Positions 61,495-64,000 of a stretch of DNA of 64,000 nt are shown here, piece by piece. The position numbers and the translations under genes are program-made. How positions within the stretch are numbered: the first letter of the stretch is position 1; every line of letters starts with the position of its first letter. Under the pieces are notes generated by a model that was given only the letters and a program-made list of their open reading frames with translations, was not told where the DNA came from and made no database searches. Source of the DNA: JACMLX01 sp031374935 (GTDB lineage: Bacteria > Gemmatimonadota > Gemmatimonadetes > Gemmatimonadales > Gemmatimonadaceae); assembly GCA_031374935.1 (NCBI GenBank), contig JANMHB010000185.1, positions 1 to 64,000 on the forward strand. Direction: 5' to 3'.

Positions 61495-62795
61495 GCGCTG
61501 GCGTCGGCGGCGTAGGCAGCGTCGAGCAGATCGATCGGGTGGACGACGCGTGTACCGGTGCCGGCGCGCAGTAATCCCGCACCGATCTGCATCAGGCAAC
61601 CCGGATTGCCGGTGACCACCAAGGTCGCACCAGTGGCCGCGATGTGGCGCAGCTTGGGTGCCAGCACGGCATCCGAGACATCGGGTTCGATCAGGTTGTA
61701 GATGCCGGCTGATCCACAACACTGGTCACTGTCTTCGAGCGGCACGTAGGTCACGTTGCCGATCGCCGCGATGATGCGCAGGGGTGGCGCCGTCAGTCGC
61801 TGCGCGTGCTGCAGGTGGCAGGGTGCATCATAGGTGATGGTCACCGGTGCGCCGAGCGACGCAGGCTTCGGCCCCGCATCGGCAAGCAGTTCCGTCGCAT
61901 CGCGGGTGCGCGTGGCAACGGCCACTGCGCGCGCATGCCACTGGGGGTCGTCGTGCAGGAGATGCGCGTAGTCCTTGAGCATTGCTCCGCAGCCGGCGGC
62001 GTTGACGGCAATCAGTGCCGACGGTGTTGCCTCGAACGCCACGATGTTCGCTTTCGCCAGTGTGCGGGCGGTCTCGAGATCACCCGCATGTGCGTGCAGC
62101 GCGCCGCAGCAGCCCTGTGATGGTGTCGCCACCAACCGGTATCCGTTCACCGTCAGCGTCCGTTCGGTGGCCAGATTGGTGGCGCGTTGCAGTCCGTGCA
62201 TCACGCAACCGCGCAGCAGCGTGACGTCCCCCGCCGTGCCACTGCCCGATGCGACATATGGTTGCGCGTCGAAAACCGTATGCGTGCTGGCCAGCATCGC
62301 CATGCCGGCTCCTGCGCGGCCTGGCAGCGCTGCGAACAGCGGCGGCACGCCAATGGCTCGCAGCACGCGGCCACCGAACAGCGCCAGAAACAGCAGCGCT
62401 CTCGATGCAAATACGCGCAGGATGAGCCGCGCGATGAGCGGCGGCGGCTTCACCGTGCGGAGTGTCGCCCGCGTGGCTTCCAGCAGCTGGCCGTACGGCA
62501 CACCGCTCGGGCAGGCGGTCTCGCAGGCGCGGCATCCGAGACAACGGTCCATGTGCTGCTGCACCACCGGGTCGGTCACCGCCATCTCCCCATCGAGCAG
62601 GCTGCGCATCAGCACAATGCGTCCACGCGGACTGTCATTTTCGTCTTCGAGTGCCAGATACGTCGGACACGCAGGCAGACAGAAGCCGCAATGCACGCAG
62701 GCATCGATGCCCGCGGCGGCCTGTGCCAGCGGTGAGCCCGGCAGCGCGCAGGCGGCACTCGAGTGAGTGTCGGTGGCAGTCTCCGGCTCACGCAT
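61491..62795 (-). CDS. glcF: Glycolate oxidase iron-sulfur subunit
   Basis: This 434-residue protein carries two [4Fe-4S] motifs, C-V-H-C-G-F-C-L-P-A-C-P near residue 34-44 and C-L-G-C-R-A-C-E-T-A-C-P near 85-95, and two CCG domains, with G-C-C-G-A near 229 and Q-C-C-G-S-A-G near 352. This is the layout of GlcF, which passes electrons from glycolate oxidation to the membrane quinone pool. ATG 62795 overlaps the GlcE stop by eight bases, and the next gene overlaps its own stop. Confidence 0.92.
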   Translation of the reverse strand: MREPETATDTHSSAACALPGSPLAQAAAGIDACVHCGFCLPACPTYLALEDENDSPRGRIVLMRSLLDGEMAVTDPVVQQHMDRCLGCRACETACPSGVPYGQLLEATRATLRTVKPPPLIARLILRVFASRALLFLALFGGRVLRAIGVPPLFAALPGRAGAGMAMLASTHTVFDAQPYVASGSGTAGDVTLLRGCVMHGLQRATNLATERTLTVNGYRLVATPSQGCCGALHAHAGDLETARTLAKANIVAFEATPSALIAVNAAGCGAMLKDYAHLLHDDPQWHARAVAVATRTRDATELLADAGPKPASLGAPVTITYDAPCHLQHAQRLTAPPLRIIAAIGNVTYVPLEDSDQCCGSAGIYNLIEPDVSDAVLAPKLRHIAATGATLVVTGNPGCLMQIGAGLLRAGTGTRVVHPIDLLDAAYAADASA

Positions 62796-63954
62796 GTGCG
62801 TTGATCCGTGCGTTGCAGATCGCCTGTGGGTCAAACGCACGACGGATGCGTGCGGCGAGGCCGGTGGCCAGCGGATCCGGTTCGGTTGCCCACCACGCGT
62901 ACGGCAGCCGCTCGGGCATCCGCTGCTCGCCGGCAACATCCGCCTGCACCGCGTGACGCACCGCCTGCACATCGCCGGTGAGGATCACGCGCACCATGCC
63001 CCGACTGAGTGTGGCGTGCATGGCGAGTTGCGCTGCCTGTGTGCCGATCACCTGACGCAGGCGTGTGATGCGCGCCGGCACGCTGCTCACCGATCCGCTC
63101 ACACGAAGGACGGCGGCGGCACCGGTATCGAGCTGCGACACCCGTCCCCAGACGGCGGGGTCAGCGTCGTGGCATGGGCCGATCGTGTTCATCACCGTGC
63201 GTTGGCCACGTGCAAAGCTGTCGTTGCCACCGCACCGAACCAGCACCACATCACGACCGTCGCTGATGCCGAGTGCCTGCGACGTTGCACCATCGATCCA
63301 CTCGCAGGCCAGCAGCGACAGCGTCGGTTGCCGCAGCGCCTGCAGCAGCGCAGGCAGATGTGCATGATCATCGACGGGAATCGCGAGCGTGACATCGTGC
63401 ACCGGCAGTGCCCGGAGTCGAAGTGTGACCGCAGTGATGGGTCCCAGCGTGCCCCAACTGCCGGTGAAGAGCCGCACCAGGTCGAAGCCAGCGACATTCT
63501 TCACCACCCGCCCACCCGGCCGCACGATGTCCCCGTATCCGGTGATGGCGTCGAGGCCGAGGACCAGATCACGCGGTGTGCCGAACGCATGGGCGAGTGG
63601 GCCCGCCGATGCGGTGGCGACAGTGGCTCCGATCGTGCCCCGACGCTCGCCGGCAGGATCGAGTCCGAGCCACTGTCCATGCGCAGCCGTGGCGTGCGCC
63701 AGCTCCGCCAGCGACGTGCCGGCCAGGGCGGTGATGGTCAGATCGCCTGGCACGTACGTGCTGATTCCGGAGAGCTGGCCCAGCGAGAGCACGGTTGCCG
63801 CATGGCACGGCGGCCCTCCACTGTGCCACGAACGAGCACCGACAATCTGCAGCGGTGCCTGTGCGGCCGCCGCGTCGCGGATCGCAGACTGCACCTCGGC
63901 CACTGACCGGACGTACACCGTCGGTGCGGTGTCCGGCGCCAGGACATCCGTCAC
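62788..63954 (-). CDS. glcE: Glycolate oxidase FAD-binding subunit
   Basis: This 388-residue protein matches FAD-binding type 4 oxidoreductases, with V-R-S-V-A-E-V-Q near residue 15, Q-I-V-G-A-R-S near 36, G-T-I-G-A-T-V-A near 104 and D-I-V-R-P-G-G-R-V-V-K-N-V-A-G-F-D near 140. Its place before glcF and its length identify GlcE, which works with GlcD and GlcF to oxidise glycolate to glyoxylate. GTG 63954 is preferred over ATG 63996 because an overlapping TGA suggests the end of glcD. The operon order glcD-E-F then continues left into the HAD-like gene. Confidence 0.9.
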   Translation of the reverse strand: MTDVLAPDTAPTVYVRSVAEVQSAIRDAAAAQAPLQIVGARSWHSGGPPCHAATVLSLGQLSGISTYVPGDLTITALAGTSLAELAHATAAHGQWLGLDPAGERRGTIGATVATASAGPLAHAFGTPRDLVLGLDAITGYGDIVRPGGRVVKNVAGFDLVRLFTGSWGTLGPITAVTLRLRALPVHDVTLAIPVDDHAHLPALLQALRQPTLSLLACEWIDGATSQALGISDGRDVVLVRCGGNDSFARGQRTVMNTIGPCHDADPAVWGRVSQLDTGAAAVLRVSGSVSSVPARITRLRQVIGTQAAQLAMHATLSRGMVRVILTGDVQAVRHAVQADVAGEQRMPERLPYAWWATEPDPLATGLAARIRRAFDPQAICNARINAHA

Positions 63955-64000
63955 GCCACCGCCCCGACCGTGCGACCGGCAGGCGCCTGGTGCCATTCCC
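63951..64000 (-). CDS. Possible C-terminal end of the next gene (glcD expected)
   Basis: On the minus strand a frame enters from the right edge and stops at TGA 63951-63953, overlapping the GTG of glcE by four bases (GTGA), as in other operon joints here. Only about 15 codons are visible (ending A-G-R-T-V-G-A-V-A), too few to identify the protein. GlcD is expected from operon order. Confidence 0.3.
   Translation of the reverse strand, partial: EWHQAPAGRTVGAVA

Noticed and set aside
1..64000. Insertion sequences, prophage, plasmid origin, rRNA
   Set aside because: No transposase, integrase, phage structural or replication protein and no rRNA-like sequence was found; the only candidate is the small inverted repeat at 1342-1509, which has no target duplication.

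Overview
The window is high-GC DNA (roughly 63-66% by eye) from a Gram-negative bacterium. It carries an outer-membrane polysaccharide export protein, a periplasmic-loop tyrosine autokinase, two lipoproteins, an exosortase A type system and many GTG starts. Gene content (exosortase/EpsI, XrtA-associated glycosyltransferases, WbsX proteins, MoxR/VWA pair, glycolate oxidase) fits a Gemmatimonadota-like soil or freshwater bacterium. That placement is inference from family content and not from a marker gene.

Layout. 408-998 (-) is a YggT membrane protein. 1621-19960 (+) is an 18-kb exopolysaccharide/exosortase operon: formyltransferase/GINT-like protein, exosortase XrtA, EpsI, GT2, Wzx flippase, GT2, GT4, heparinase II/III, amidotransferase, GT4, GDP-mannose/UDP-glucose-type dehydrogenase, GT4, acyltransferase, GT4. 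A Wzy/WaaL-like ligase (-) and an FkbM methyltransferase (+) follow. 23306-25547 is a cyclic-di-GMP-I riboswitch with a hairpin that traps the ribosome binding site, in front of a beta-helix lipoprotein gene. 25807-32635 holds a methyltransferase, the initiating phosphoglycosyl transferase, the Wza-like exporter and the Wzc-like kinase (all -), with a degenerate receiver-GGDEF protein (+) between them. 32991-35671 (+) is a two-component pair: an NtrC-type regulator broken by an in-frame TAG, and a histidine kinase.

36351-49155 (+) is a second glycan operon, headed by citrate synthase: ABC exporter Wzm/Wzt, dTDP-rhamnose genes rmlACDB, a methyltransferase, two tandem WbsX proteins, GT2 and a GT39-like membrane transferase. 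49122-56931 mixes a short MutY, a VWA protein and its likely MoxR ATPase partner (-), interrupted by wlbA/wlbB sugar genes (+) and a sensor kinase whose phospho-accepting histidine is replaced by aspartate. 57304-63954 is mostly metabolic: a molybdopterin oxidoreductase, a small Ala/Pro-rich lipoprotein with clear promoter and terminator, YgfZ, a HAD-like protein and the glycolate oxidase subunits GlcF and GlcE.

How it works together (inference). The phosphoglycosyl transferase starts a lipid-linked glycan; the operon at 1.6-20 kb builds and flips it; the ligase/polymerase at 20-21.4 kb, Wza and Wzc extend and export it. The Wzm/Wzt operon makes a second, rhamnose-containing glycan. Cyclic-di-GMP feeds in through the riboswitch at 23.3 kb. 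Several signalling proteins here have lost catalytic residues or are interrupted, so the regulatory wiring of this locus looks partly decayed or repurposed.
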